A stretch of 29,729 bases of DNA from Williamwhitmania sp035530955 (GCA_035530955.1 DATKTT010000134.1:1-29729); one strand, 5' to 3'. Shown: positions 1 through 9,879, numbered from the stretch's first letter. A program made the numbers and translations. Notes: generated from the letters alone by a model not told the origin.

Positions 1-21
1 CAAGCCTTTTAACAGTAATTT

Positions 22-1305
22 ATGTCATTTGAAAATTTAGGCTTGATAGAGCCAATCCAAAAGGCCCTGAAGGCCGAAGGTTACATCACCCCAACACCCA
101 TCCAAGAAAAAGCCATTCCCATTGTATTGCAAGGCAGAGACTTAATAGGTTGCGCCCAAACTGGAACAGGTAAAACGGCGGCATTCGCTATCCCCATAAT
201 TCAGCAGCTGGTTCAAAACCGAATGGTAGAATCGGGCAACCGACGCATTAAAGCATTGATAATTACCCCAACACGCGAGCTTGCCATCCAAATTGGTGAG
301 AGCTTTGAAGCCTATGGCAAGAATGCCGGATTGAGGCACACCGTGGTGTTTGGAGGCGTGGCGCAACGACCACAAACTGCCGCTCTTCAACGTGGAGTTG
401 ATATTCTTATCGCAACGCCTGGTCGATTGCTCGACTTGGTTAACCAAGGGTTTATTCACCTGAACTCCATCAAGTTTTTTGTGCTCGATGAGGCCGACCG
501 AATGCTGGACATGGGCTTTATTCACGACGTGAAGCGCATCATTGCCATCATCCCTAAGCAACGCCAAACGCTCTTTTTCTCGGCAACCATGCCGCCTGAA
601 ATTACGAAGTTAGCTTCAACAATTCTTACCGATCCGGCAAGGGTTGAGGTAACTCCTGCAGCATCCACTGCCGATATTATAGACCAGTCGGTTTACTTTG
701 TCGACAAAGAAAACAAGAATGGGCTGCTGCTGCATCTGCTCCGCGATAACGTTATTGAGACAGCACTCGTATTTACCCGCACCAAGCACGGCGCCGATAA
801 GGTTGTTCGCCTGCTGAATAAGAATGGGGTATTGGCAGAGGCCATTCACGGCAACAAGTCGCAGAATGCACGCCAGTCGGCGCTTGAGAAGTTTAAGACG
901 CACAAGATTCGTGTTTTGGCTGCCACCGATATTGCCGCTCGCGGCATCGACATCGACGAGCTATCGCACGTTATCAACTTTGAAATGCCCAACGTTTCCG
1001 AAACTTACGTTCACCGTATTGGCCGAACAGGTCGTGCCGGTCACGAGGGTGTTGCCCTATCGTTTTGTGATGCGGAGGAAAAAGCATTTCTGAAGGATAT
1101 AGAGAAGCTTATCTCCAAATCCATACCGGTAGTAAGCAACCATCCCTATCCAATGACTGGTGTTGTTGCGTCTACCTCTCGCCATCCGCAACCACCTAGA
1201 AAAACGTTTCGTCACTCTACCTCGGGCAGCAACGAACGTTCCGAACAACCCGGTCGCAAGCACTATAGTGCTCAGGGTAGTGGGGCACCAAGAAGGCGCT
1301 GGTAG
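22..1305 (+). CDS. rhlE: DEAD-box ATP-dependent RNA helicase, RhlE type
   Basis: 427 aa. The protein should unwind or remodel RNA duplexes using ATP, in ribosome assembly or RNA turnover in the cytoplasm. All core superfamily-2 motifs are readable: the Q motif near residues 3-28, Walker A AQTGTGKT at 45-52, PTRELA at 83-88, DEAD at 156-159 followed by RMLDMGF, SAT at 187-189, and HRIGRTGR at about 331-338. After the helicase core comes a short basic tail of about 55 residues, rich in Ser, Arg and Pro, which is typical of RhlE-like proteins and likely binds RNA non-specifically. The start is the first ATG of the frame; only 21 bases precede it in the window, so the promoter is not visible. It converges on the peptidase gene. 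RhlE is favoured over DeaD or SrmB because of the short tail and core sequence, but paralogues are common in Bacteroidota. Confidence 0.93.
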   Translation: MSFENLGLIEPIQKALKAEGYITPTPIQEKAIPIVLQGRDLIGCAQTGTGKTAAFAIPIIQQLVQNRMVESGNRRIKALIITPTRELAIQIGESFEAYGKNAGLRHTVVFGGVAQRPQTAALQRGVDILIATPGRLLDLVNQGFIHLNSIKFFVLDEADRMLDMGFIHDVKRIIAIIPKQRQTLFFSATMPPEITKLASTILTDPARVEVTPAASTADIIDQSVYFVDKENKNGLLLHLLRDNVIETALVFTRTKHGADKVVRLLNKNGVLAEAIHGNKSQNARQSALEKFKTHKIRVLAATDIAARGIDIDELSHVINFEMPNVSETYVHRIGRTGRAGHEGVALSFCDAEEKAFLKDIEKLISKSIPVVSNHPYPMTGVVASTSRHPQPPRKTFRHSTSGSNERSEQPGRKHYSAQGSGAPRRRW

Positions 1306-1338
1306 GTCTTACCTTAAGCAATTACTATATCAAATAAG

Positions 1339-1380
1339 AAGCGGGTTTTGGAATGCATTGCATATCCAAAACCCGCTTTA
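1339..1380. terminator. Bidirectional intrinsic terminator between convergent genes
   Basis: A perfect 14-bp inverted repeat (arms 1339-1352 and 1365-1378, 12-nt loop) lies between the stop of the helicase at 1305 and the stop of the peptidase at 1400. The stem is GC-rich at its base and AT-rich near the loop. T residues follow the hairpin on the plus strand only weakly, and the adjacent A residues give a short T stretch on the minus strand. It probably serves both genes. Confidence 0.75.
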
Positions 1381-1399
1381 CTTATAGGGCTAAACTATC

Positions 1400-3496
1400 C
1401 TACTTCTTGGGCTTCAACCATTGGTCGAGCCAGCCGAAGAATTCACGCTGCCACAGAATGCCGTTTTGAGGTTTAAGCACCCAGTGACTTTCGCTTGGGA
1501 AGAAAAGGAACTTGCTTGGTACCCCCAACATCTGTGCAGAGTTAAAGGCGGCCATCCCTTGTGTGTAAGGAATCCGGAAGTCGTGACCACCTTCAATTAT
1601 CAAGATTGGGGTATCCCAGTTCTTCACAAATAGATGAGGACTTTGGGCATAGCTCCTCATGGCCACCTTATTGTTGGTTTCCCATGGAGCGCCGCCATTT
1701 TCCCAATTATCGAAAAACATTTCGTCGGTGGTCATATACTCCATTACCGAGTTGAAAACGCCACAATGCGAAATAAAGGCTTTGAACCGCTTGTTGTGGT
1801 GACCAGCAAGCCAGTATACGGTGTATCCTCCATAGGATGCTCCAATGGCGCCAAGGTTGTTGGCATCAACCCAAGGTTCTTTCTTCACCTCATCGATGGC
1901 GCTGAGGAGGTCTTTCATCTCCTGATCGCCATGGTGCTTGCTAATTTGGTCGGTCCAGTCTTGACCGAGCGTTACAACACCTCGGCGGCTTGGGGCAACA
2001 ACCACGTAACCGTTACTTGCCATAATGCTGAAGTTCCAACGATAGCTCCAGAACTGGCTAACGGCGCTTTGTGGGCCGCCTTCGCAGTAGAGGAGAGTTG
2101 GGTATTTCTTTGTGCTGTCGAAGTCGGGAGGCAGGATTACCCAGGTTGGCATTAGCTTGCCGTCGGTGGTTTTTATCATCCGCTGGGTAACCGTTGGCAT
2201 GGTAAGTTTGTCGAGCAGATCCTTGTTGATAAAGCTGAGCTCAGTATCGTTACCTGTTGCAGTGTCGATGCTATAAATTTCGGCAGGTTTTACAATCGAA
2301 ACGTAGCTTCCGATTAGCTTGTTGCCGGCTACAGTCACGCTATGGTAGTCGTGCCATCCTTTGGTAACTGGCTTAAGTTCATTGGTCTCTATGTTGAGGC
2401 AGTATACCTGATAGGTCTCATTTATGCCAACCACAAAGTAGAGCAACTTGCCATCGGCGGTAAAGTTGAGGCTCGATGGGCTGTAGTCGAAGTTGGGAAG
2501 CACTTCCTTTTTTTCTCCGGTAGCGAGGTCCATGCAGAAGAGTCGTTCACGGTCAGATTCAAAGCCTGCACGTGCCATGCTTAGCCAGTAGATTTTCTTG
2601 CCATCGGGGGAGTAAACTGGAACGCGATCGTAGCCCATCATACCTTCGGTAATATCCTTGGTTTGCTTGGTGTCGAGGTTGTAGAGGTAGATATCAGAAT
2701 TGGTGGAAAAGGTGTAGGCTTTTCCCTTCAACTTTTTGCAGGTGTAGGCAATGGTTTTGCTGTCGGGGCTCCAGGTAATTTCCGAAGCATCGCCAAATGG
2801 GGCAAGTGGGGAATCCCATGGTTCACCAGGCATAATGTCAATAGGCTCCGATGGTTTACCATTGTTGAAGTCGGCATAGCATACGTGCTGGTAGCTTCCA
2901 TCTTCCCAAGTATCCCAGTGGCGGTACATCAGGTCGGTGATAATTTTCCCGTCGCTCTTGTCCAGGTCGGGGAAGATGTCGCTGGTGCTCTTGTCCACCT
3001 TGGTATCGATGGTAACCATCAACTTGTTACCATCTGGGCTTATGAGCATGTTGGTAATGGCCTTGTTCCAGTTGGTAAGCTGGGTTCTGTCGCTTCCGTC
3101 TGGGTTGATGGAGTAAACTTCTGGGTTATCACCATCAGCGTATAGGAAGAGGATTTTCTTGCTGTCGGGTGTCCATATGGGGTTGAACTCACTGTGGGGT
3201 GTGGTGGTGAGTTGCTTTTTGCCCGTGCCATCCACGTTCATAATGTAGAGCTCGGCATTCCCTTTGTTCTCTGGAATGCTGTAGTAAGATACGGAGTAAA
3301 CGATCTGCTTTCCGTCGGGTGATACTTGAACGTCGCCAAGGCGACCAAAGGACCACAGCACCTCCGGGGTCATATACTTGGAGGTTAACTTTATGTCGGG
3401 CTTCCCGATAACATCGGTGCTCGTTTTTGTGGGCTGGTTACAGCCTGCCAGCGCTGCTCCTGCGAGTAGTGTAAAGGCTATTTTTTTTCCAATCAT
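1400..3496 (-). CDS. dpp5: S9 family prolyl-oligopeptidase-type dipeptidyl peptidase (DPP5-like), predicted lipoprotein
   Basis: 698 aa. An alpha/beta-hydrolase peptidase preceded by a beta-propeller; family members remove dipeptides from oligopeptides in the periplasm. The N-terminus is a lipoprotein signal with lipobox LAGC (Cys19), so the mature enzyme is probably tethered to a membrane. Residues of about 40-400 carry TolB/PD40-like propeller repeats (repeated SPDGKxI patterns). The catalytic triad is readable: Ser554 in GASYGG, Asp639 in GGHDFRIP and His671 in SESHW. The sequence around the serine (GASYGGYTVYWLAGHHNKRF) and the later GGAPWE closely resemble Bacteroidota DPP5. The length fits DPP5 (about 680-720 aa). 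It is monocistronic, converging on the helicase and divergent from the membrane protein at 3780. I saw no confident promoter upstream. An acylaminoacyl peptidase label is the alternative; the fold and class are certain. Confidence 0.9.
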   Translation of the reverse strand: MIGKKIAFTLLAGAALAGCNQPTKTSTDVIGKPDIKLTSKYMTPEVLWSFGRLGDVQVSPDGKQIVYSVSYYSIPENKGNAELYIMNVDGTGKKQLTTTPHSEFNPIWTPDSKKILFLYADGDNPEVYSINPDGSDRTQLTNWNKAITNMLISPDGNKLMVTIDTKVDKSTSDIFPDLDKSDGKIITDLMYRHWDTWEDGSYQHVCYADFNNGKPSEPIDIMPGEPWDSPLAPFGDASEITWSPDSKTIAYTCKKLKGKAYTFSTNSDIYLYNLDTKQTKDITEGMMGYDRVPVYSPDGKKIYWLSMARAGFESDRERLFCMDLATGEKKEVLPNFDYSPSSLNFTADGKLLYFVVGINETYQVYCLNIETNELKPVTKGWHDYHSVTVAGNKLIGSYVSIVKPAEIYSIDTATGNDTELSFINKDLLDKLTMPTVTQRMIKTTDGKLMPTWVILPPDFDSTKKYPTLLYCEGGPQSAVSQFWSYRWNFSIMASNGYVVVAPSRRGVVTLGQDWTDQISKHHGDQEMKDLLSAIDEVKKEPWVDANNLGAIGASYGGYTVYWLAGHHNKRFKAFISHCGVFNSVMEYMTTDEMFFDNWENGGAPWETNNKVAMRSYAQSPHLFVKNWDTPILIIEGGHDFRIPYTQGMAAFNSAQMLGVPSKFLFFPSESHWVLKPQNGILWQREFFGWLDQWLKPKK

Positions 3497-3707
3497 AGCA
3501 AAAGTTTTTCGGTAATGGTGGGCAAGTTATAGTTTTGGCAAGGAAGAAGCAACTTTGTAGGAGATTCTTTGTAGCGTTTACTGAGAAATTAAGCTTGGAC
3601 TATTATCCAATGTTTCCCGTTGCGGCTTAAATATAATATGGTTCAATTAATTGAGCGTAAATCCGGTAACTTCTACCGATTGCTAAATAATTCCTTACGA
3701 ACTTCAT

Positions 3708-3738
3708 TTTGGCATGATGAAAGACTCCTTTATTTTTA
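3708..3738 (+). promoter_or_regulatory. Bacteroidota-type promoter for the membrane protein gene
   Basis: TTTG at 3708-3711 is followed after exactly 19 nt by TATTTTTA at 3731-3738, one base off the Bacteroidota -7 consensus TAnnTTTG. Transcription would start near 3743-3746, about 35 nt before the ATG at 3780. The spacing matches the carAB and tRNA promoters of this window. Confidence 0.6.
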
Positions 3739-3779
3739 AATTTCAGCATTACTAACGATTAACCCTAAAACTTAATTTT

Positions 3780-4337
3780 ATGGAAAAGAAACTTGCTTTT
3801 GGAGACATCCTTTCGAATGGATTCAGCATTGGTTTGAAAAATTTCTTCTCACTTCTCGGTTGCCTTATCCTTTGGATCCTAACGATTTGGATTCCATACC
3901 TTAATGTGGGCACAACTATTGCTATTGCCACGTTGCCAGCTGCATTAAGCCGAGGACAAATTATCTCGCCACTCGAAATTTTCGATAAGAAGTATTTGAA
4001 GTTTATGGGTGAGTATTTCCTTGTTCAGGGTCTTCTGTTCATCATTCTTCTTCCGGCAATGTTTTTTATGATCATTCCAGCTATAGTCCTTTCGATTGCT
4101 TACAGCTTAGCAACCCTTCTTGTTGTTGACAAGGGTAAGGGTGCCTCTGAAGCTATTAAGCTCAGCAATAAGTTGACCTATGGAAATAAGTGGACCATGT
4201 TTTTTGCCAACTTGGTTCTTGCAATTCCATTAATCATTCCATATTTTAATTACGTATATATCATTGTTCTTATTCCAATTATGCTTGGAGTTAAGGCATA
4301 TATTTACAAGGAACTTGCCTCCGAAGTTCAGGAATAA
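3780..4337 (+). CDS. Small integral membrane protein (DUF975-like)
   Basis: 185 aa, strongly hydrophobic, with about four to five membrane segments (roughly residues 20-45, 78-120 as a pair, and 140-172). Between them lies a polar stretch, KGKGASEAIKLSNKLTYGNKW, reminiscent of DUF975 and related membrane families in which a loop of this kind precedes a further helix pair. No catalytic motif is visible, and I do not recognise a specific function. The start ATG is well placed: the gene has its own promoter about 45-70 bp upstream and a terminator immediately downstream, so it forms a single-gene unit. It sits between two divergently or convergently oriented secreted-protein genes with no obvious functional link. 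Confidence 0.75.
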   Translation: MEKKLAFGDILSNGFSIGLKNFFSLLGCLILWILTIWIPYLNVGTTIAIATLPAALSRGQIISPLEIFDKKYLKFMGEYFLVQGLLFIILLPAMFFMIIPAIVLSIAYSLATLLVVDKGKGASEAIKLSNKLTYGNKWTMFFANLVLAIPLIIPYFNYVYIIVLIPIMLGVKAYIYKELASEVQE

Positions 4338-4362
4338 TCAGGTTTCTAGTGAAATTTTGGTG

Positions 4363-4391
4363 AGGATGCCACAAAGGCATCCTTATTTTTT
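4363..4391 (+). terminator. Intrinsic terminator after the membrane protein gene
   Basis: Perfect 8-bp stem (arms 4363-4370 and 4376-4383) with a 5-nt ACAAA loop, followed by a T-rich run ending at 4391. It lies 25 nt after the stop codon at 4337. Confidence 0.85.
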
Positions 4392-4572
4392 GTTCACCAC
4401 TGAAGTATTCTTCCTCAATTTATTTGAACGAAAATTCCTACCGAACGTAAGTTTCAGCCAAGGATTTATTAGAAACTGCTTATCCCATTAATAGAAGAAA
4501 TGCCAGATAAGGTAACTCTAAACTGAATCACCTCAATCTGACATTCTTTAATATCAATTTTCTACGATAGCT

Positions 4573-6555
4573 CTATTTTCCAACCATCACCATTGCCTTT
4601 GAGGAGCTTACGAAGCTGTCAAAAATATTTTTGAGGCCCGTATATTCCTCCGGCATAAAGAATGGGTTACTAATTACGAAGGTGCGCTGGGCAGTTACCT
4701 CGTTCCCATTGTTAAAGTAGTTCGTGATAAATACACCCTTCCTATTTGGCAGTAGGACGGTTGATGGAGTTGGAGACTCCTTAATTGAATACCCTTCTGG
4801 GAACTTTATAACGCACACTTCAGTTAGTTCGCTCGGAACAAGCAAATCGACTGGCAAAACCCTAACTTGTCTTACGAAAGGGTCGAATTTGTTAGATACA
4901 TCAATAAATGGCTTTTCGTAGCTAATACCTGATGCCATTAGCTTATCGTCAGAGTGATAGAATGCTCTAATGCGTAAAGGTTTATCAATGTTTTTTAGAT
5001 CGTTGCAAATTACACTGTCAAGCACCCAGTATGCTTGGTCAACCAACATTTCTTGATTTAAATAATCTTCCAATTTTGGAAGTTTGCTAATGTCCACTCT
5101 TGCTCCAGCTGCCTTGTAACCTGATTTGCTAATTTGAATGGTCATTTTTTTTATTTCACCACCAAGGGATATTTCGGTTACGACGTCCTGCTTCTGTTTT
5201 GCATTGGATGGTGGAACAATATCCTCCCATATTGGCGTATCCGATTTGATTATAAGGGCAGAGGTGTTTAGTATGTTTATGTTGGGCAGATCATAAGGTC
5301 TGAAGGGGTCGGTGCCGTCTACGAAAAGTGTTTTTCCCGCAAGGTTAACGGCAACAACCATATCTGTAAATTCACTCAATACGGGGTATATCTTGCTAAT
5401 CTTCCCATCTTCTTTCAACTTTAGGATGGCCGGGTTACAGTCAAGCCCTGCCTGCTTTAGCATGATATCCAAAAGTAGGTTGATTGTTCCACTGCTGCCG
5501 GTGTGACTCTCTAGTAGTTCTGGAAGAGTTTCTGTTGACGAATATGAGTAGGTGTTATTCCACTTGAAGTTAGTTGTAACATATTGGTAGATTTTTTCAA
5601 CCTTTTCTTCATTGGTAGTCGATCCCGCTGTAAGCGAATCAATAATTCCTTGAAATGTATACCCCAGCTTAAAGTAGTCGTCATAATGGTCTTCAATAAG
5701 TTTTTTTGATAACTCTCCCCACGTTTGGAGGTATGAGGAATACCCCTTTTTGTCAGTCTCCATTTCACGGGTATAGTCCTTATAAACTCCCGCAGTTTGC
5801 AATATCACATGATCGGCATAGTCATTAAATGCAGCGCTGTAGGGCTCCTCGGTGAGCGCCGGAAGTGAATCTAATGACCAAATGTTTGTGGGTGTAGACC
5901 CATACTTCTGAAGCAAGCGCATTCCACGCTGAATTACATTAACCTTAAAGGCTTCATGGATGTTTGCTCTAAATTCACTGTGAAGAGTGGGTAGCGAATT
6001 TTCAAAGTTCCAGTCGATCAAAGAGACGTTATAGTCAGTTAATATTCTGTAGTAATATTCAATAATGGTTCCGACCTTAACATTAGGGCAGGCTACTCTC
6101 ATTTCCCTCAAGTGGTCATTAACGTCAACCATATGAAAATCACCTGACTTAGCCACAGAAGTTACAACCTTCCCATTTTCATCTATGTTGAACGATTCAA
6201 CTTTGATCTCAGAAATGTATTCTCTGAAATGCTCATGCTTTCTTAACCTTATAACTATATCACCAAGGTCGACGGCTTCAGGGCTTAAAATCTTTATTCT
6301 TCGATGGAAAACTTTCTCTAACGAAGGGTCAGGATGCTCCACTGGCGCTGTTGGGTAGAAAAATATTTGGCCGTAATCGCAAAGAATTACCGCTTTTGCA
6401 CTGGTGTCTGGTGCATAAGTTTTCATCTCCAAATCTTGCTTACTCACCTTGCCCCACTTCATGGGAAGAGGCGGCTGTGCATAGCTACAGTTAATATTTA
6501 ACGATATAAAAACAATGGTAAGGATTAGATAAATTGTTTGTTTTGGAGATGACAT
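4573..6555 (-). CDS. Secreted DUF3857 / transglutaminase-like fold protein, probably catalytically inactive
   Basis: 660 aa with an N-terminal signal peptide (hydrophobic 8-21, probable cleavage after SYA near residue 26). The following roughly 250 residues match the DUF3857 pattern: beta-rich, with the YGQIFFYP and KVGTIIEYYYRI segments. A transglutaminase-like domain follows at about 310-420. Where a catalytic transglutaminase has a G-x-C-x-D motif, this protein has GSSGT at 353-357, so Ser355 or a neighbour replaces Cys. The later DGTDPFRPYDLP segment retains the domain's usual context. The C-terminal 220 residues are beta-rich and unassigned. Bacteroidota carry many such DUF3857 proteins with Ser at this site, and their role is unknown. 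The gene lies 82 bp downstream of carB on the same strand but is unrelated in function; no promoter was found. Confidence 0.82.
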   Translation of the reverse strand: MSSPKQTIYLILTIVFISLNINCSYAQPPLPMKWGKVSKQDLEMKTYAPDTSAKAVILCDYGQIFFYPTAPVEHPDPSLEKVFHRRIKILSPEAVDLGDIVIRLRKHEHFREYISEIKVESFNIDENGKVVTSVAKSGDFHMVDVNDHLREMRVACPNVKVGTIIEYYYRILTDYNVSLIDWNFENSLPTLHSEFRANIHEAFKVNVIQRGMRLLQKYGSTPTNIWSLDSLPALTEEPYSAAFNDYADHVILQTAGVYKDYTREMETDKKGYSSYLQTWGELSKKLIEDHYDDYFKLGYTFQGIIDSLTAGSTTNEEKVEKIYQYVTTNFKWNNTYSYSSTETLPELLESHTGSSGTINLLLDIMLKQAGLDCNPAILKLKEDGKISKIYPVLSEFTDMVVAVNLAGKTLFVDGTDPFRPYDLPNINILNTSALIIKSDTPIWEDIVPPSNAKQKQDVVTEISLGGEIKKMTIQISKSGYKAAGARVDISKLPKLEDYLNQEMLVDQAYWVLDSVICNDLKNIDKPLRIRAFYHSDDKLMASGISYEKPFIDVSNKFDPFVRQVRVLPVDLLVPSELTEVCVIKFPEGYSIKESPTPSTVLLPNRKGVFITNYFNNGNEVTAQRTFVISNPFFMPEEYTGLKNIFDSFVSSSKAMVMVGK

Positions 6556-6637
6556 GCTTCAGGTTTTTATAATTAAAACATGAAGTTAGAAATAATATTA
6601 AATAGCAACCATGAAGCAACTAAAAATATTTGAAAAT

Positions 6638-9600
6638 TTATACAAACTCGCTCCAGCTGTTTATGCCCAAATCGTCAATGCTTTTCCGGTGAAAAGCGTA
6701 GAGAAATGCTGCACCAAGACGGGCGTTGGTAATGAGCGGCACATTGTAATCGATGGCCGCCCGGCGAATGGTGTAATCGTTATCTAGCTCCTCCGACGAA
6801 AGGTTCTTGGGAATGTTGATCACCAGTTCCACCGTCCGCTGCTTAATTAAGTCGAGGCTGTTTGGCTGCTCCTGCTCATCGGGCCAACCCACCGGAATGG
6901 ACTCAATGCCATTGTCGTTTAAAAATCTGGCTGTGCCCTTTGTTGCATAAATGGTGTAGCCACTTTCCGCCAGCTGCGATAACGGTGCCAATAGCGCAAT
7001 TTTGGAGCGAATCGGTCCCGACGAAACCAGAATGGTTTTTTGTGGAATGCGGTAGCCAATGCTCATCATGGCCTTGAGCAGAGCGTCGTCGAAGTCGGTG
7101 CCAATGCATCCCACTTCACCGGTGGAGGCCATGTCGACTCCCAGCACCGGATCGGCCTTCGACAACCGGCTAAAGCTGAACTGCGAGGCCTTAATGCCAA
7201 CATGATCAATCTCGAACATGGAGGGTGGAAGTGAGGCGGGCAGCCGCCCCAGCATATAATCCATGGCACCAGATATAAAGTCGTAGCCCAGCACCTTCGA
7301 TACAAACGGAAAGCTACGACTGGCTCGCAAGTTGCACTCTATTACTTTGATTTCGTTGTTGCGTGCCAACAGCTGCATGTTGAATGGCCCCGTGATTTGT
7401 AGCTCGTGGGCAATCTCACGGGCAATTTTTCGAATGCGACGGATGGTTTCGAAGTAGAGTTTTTGCGGCGGGAATACCAGCGTGGCATCGCCGGAGTGAA
7501 CGCCGGCAAACTCCACATGCTCCGATATGGCATCAAACATCACCTCTCCATTGTTGGCAACCGCATCGTATTCTATCTCCTTCGCTCCTTCAATAAATTC
7601 GCTTACCACCACTGGATGGGTTTTCGATACGTTGGCGGCGAGGGTTAAGAACCCGCGAAGCTCGCCAGCGTTGGATACCACATTCATGGCTGACCCCGAA
7701 AGCACGTAGGAGGGACGAATGAGGACGGGATAGCCAACCTCTGCCACAAATTTTTCAATCTCCTCAAAGCTGGAAAGCTCACTCCAGCGGGGTTGGTCGA
7801 TTGATAGCCTGTCGAGCATGCCGGAGAACTTCTTCCTATCCTCGGCCTTATCGATGGACTCGGGCGAGGTGCCCAGAATCTTTACCCCGGCTAGGTGAAG
7901 CCGCATGGCAAGATTGTTGGGAATTTGCCCGCCCACCGATACCACTACTCCTATTGGATTTTCCATCTCCACAATGTCGAGAACGCGCTCAAAGGTGAGC
8001 TCGTCGAAGTAGAGGCTGTCGCACATATCGTAGTCGGTGCTTACCGTTTCGGGGTTGTAGTTTATCATTATTGAACGGTAGCCATTCTTTCGAATTTGGC
8101 TTACCGCACTTACCGTGCACCAGTCGAACTCCACCGAGCTGCCTATGCGGTAGGCTCCAGAGCCCAAAACAATTACCGATTTTCCCGACCGTTGCTCCTG
8201 CAAATCGTTTTCGGTTCCGTGGTAGGTAATGTATTGGTAGGCCGTTTGCGATGGGTATTCAGCGGCGAGGGTGTCAATTTGCTTCACTACTGGAATTACT
8301 CCCAACTTTTTCCGGTGGTTTCGTACTTTAAGCTGAACTGTTTCGATCTCTGCTGGTGAAGGGTTGAAAAGAAACCGTGCCAGCTGAAAATCGGAGAACC
8401 CTTTTTGCTTGGCCTCGAGCATCGTTTCTCGGTTAATCGATTCAAGGCTGCTAATTTGCTCTAGCTGATGCTTAAAGAAGATGATATTGGCAAGTTTCTC
8501 CAAAAACCAAGAGTCAATTCTAGTAAGTTGGTGTATCTTTTCGATCTCCCATTCTTGCTCCAGCGCCTCGGCTACTGCAAAAATGCGCTGGTCGGTCGGG
8601 TGGGTGAGGGCCTCCTCCAAATTTTCGAAGTTGAGCTTAATGTTGCCCACAAGGCCATGCATGCCTTGGCCAACCATGCGGAGACCTTTCTGTATGGCCT
8701 CCTCAAACGATCTGCCAATGGCCATAACTTCTCCCACGCTCTTCATGGACGAACCAATTTCGCGATTTACTCCGTGAAACTTATTCAAGTCCCAGCGAGG
8801 AATCTTAACCACAACGTAGTCCATCGCAGGTTCGAAGCAGGCGGTGGTGGTTTGCGTTACCGAATTCTTCAGTTGGTGGAGGCCGTAACCAACACCCAGC
8901 TTGGCAGCCACAAAGGCCAAAGGGTAGCCTGTTGCCTTACTTGCCAAGGCCGATGAACGTGAGAGGCGAGCGTTTACCTCAATAACCCGATAGTCCTCGC
9001 TGTTGGGGTCAAGGGCATACTGCACATTGCATTCACCTACCACACCAAGGTGGCGGATTATTTTTAAGGCGAGGCTACGTAGCTTATGGTACTCTGAGTT
9101 CGAGAGCGTTTGGGAGGGTGCAACCACAATGCTCTCTCCGGTGTGAATTCCCAGCGGGTCGAAGTTTTCCATGTTGCATACTGTGATGCAGTTGTCAAAT
9201 CGGTCGCGCACCACCTCATACTCCACCTCTTTCCATCCCTTGAGTGACTCCTCCACCAAAATTTGTGGGGAAAAGGAGAAGGCATTTGTGGCCAATGCTT
9301 TTAACTCTTCGGGGTTGTTGCAGAATCCGCTGCCTTGTCCTCCAAGAGTAAAGGCTGCCCGAACAATAAGCGGGAAGCCTATGGTTTCTGCGGCTTTTAT
9401 TGCTGCCTCTACGCTTTCTACCGCAATACTTTTAGGCGTTTTTACCTCAATCTCCCTGAGCTTATCGGCAAATAGTTCCCTATCTTCCGTATTGATGATG
9501 GTTTCGACAGGGGTTCCTAGCACCTCTATGTTGTATTTTGCCAATACTCCGCTTTTATAGAGCGCTGTTCCGCAATTGAGGGCTGTTTGTCCACCAAACG

Positions 9601-9856
9601 AAAGAAATATCCCATCGGGCTTCTCTTTAATAATAACCTTTTCGACAAAGTAAGGTGTAACGGGAAGGAAGTAAACCTCATCGGCTATTCCCTTGCTGGT
9701 TTGAACGGTAGCAATATTTGGATTAATTAGCACCGTTCGTATCCCTTCCTCCTTAAGCGCCTTTAATGCCTGCGAACCGCTGTAGTCGAACTCTCCTGCT
9801 TCTCCAATCTTTAGGGCTCCGGAGCCGAGCACCAATACTTTTTTATATTGCTTCAT
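6638..9856 (-). CDS. carB: Carbamoyl-phosphate synthase large subunit
   Basis: 1072 aa, essentially the length of E. coli CarB (1073). Using bicarbonate, ammonia channelled from CarA and two ATP, it makes carbamoyl phosphate for pyrimidine and arginine synthesis. The protein is a tandem of two related halves, each a pre-ATP-grasp domain plus ATP-grasp. The first begins KKVLVLGSGALKIGEAGEFDYSG and the second, near residue 560, SVIVLGSGAYRIGSSVEFDW. FSFGGQ-type motifs (LSFGGQTALNCG) and ATP-grasp signatures (EVNARLSRSSALASKATGYP; ECNLRASRSFPFVSKVLGYD) are intact. The C-terminal 140 residues form the MGS-like allosteric domain (YATKGTARFLNDNGI), where UMP and ornithine act in E. coli. The gene follows carA by 23 bp on the same strand, so the two are cotranscribed from the leader upstream of carA. 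Confidence 0.98.
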   Translation of the reverse strand: MKQYKKVLVLGSGALKIGEAGEFDYSGSQALKALKEEGIRTVLINPNIATVQTSKGIADEVYFLPVTPYFVEKVIIKEKPDGIFLSFGGQTALNCGTALYKSGVLAKYNIEVLGTPVETIINTEDRELFADKLREIEVKTPKSIAVESVEAAIKAAETIGFPLIVRAAFTLGGQGSGFCNNPEELKALATNAFSFSPQILVEESLKGWKEVEYEVVRDRFDNCITVCNMENFDPLGIHTGESIVVAPSQTLSNSEYHKLRSLALKIIRHLGVVGECNVQYALDPNSEDYRVIEVNARLSRSSALASKATGYPLAFVAAKLGVGYGLHQLKNSVTQTTTACFEPAMDYVVVKIPRWDLNKFHGVNREIGSSMKSVGEVMAIGRSFEEAIQKGLRMVGQGMHGLVGNIKLNFENLEEALTHPTDQRIFAVAEALEQEWEIEKIHQLTRIDSWFLEKLANIIFFKHQLEQISSLESINRETMLEAKQKGFSDFQLARFLFNPSPAEIETVQLKVRNHRKKLGVIPVVKQIDTLAAEYPSQTAYQYITYHGTENDLQEQRSGKSVIVLGSGAYRIGSSVEFDWCTVSAVSQIRKNGYRSIMINYNPETVSTDYDMCDSLYFDELTFERVLDIVEMENPIGVVVSVGGQIPNNLAMRLHLAGVKILGTSPESIDKAEDRKKFSGMLDRLSIDQPRWSELSSFEEIEKFVAEVGYPVLIRPSYVLSGSAMNVVSNAGELRGFLTLAANVSKTHPVVVSEFIEGAKEIEYDAVANNGEVMFDAISEHVEFAGVHSGDATLVFPPQKLYFETIRRIRKIAREIAHELQITGPFNMQLLARNNEIKVIECNLRASRSFPFVSKVLGYDFISGAMDYMLGRLPASLPPSMFEIDHVGIKASQFSFSRLSKADPVLGVDMASTGEVGCIGTDFDDALLKAMMSIGYRIPQKTILVSSGPIRSKIALLAPLSQLAESGYTIYATKGTARFLNDNGIESIPVGWPDEQEQPNSLDLIKQRTVELVINIPKNLSSEELDNDYTIRRAAIDYNVPLITNARLGAAFLYAFHRKSIDDLGINSWSEFV

Positions 9857-9879
9857 TGTCTGAATTTTCTGATATTTTG

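Noticed and set aside
6598..6622. TAGCAAC...GCAACTA as a hairpin after carB
   Set aside because: The two halves are mirror-like rather than complementary, so no stem forms.
6862..8956. Several open frames on the plus strand inside carB
   Set aside because: They are shadows of the carB coding frame; none has a domain, a signal peptide or independent support.
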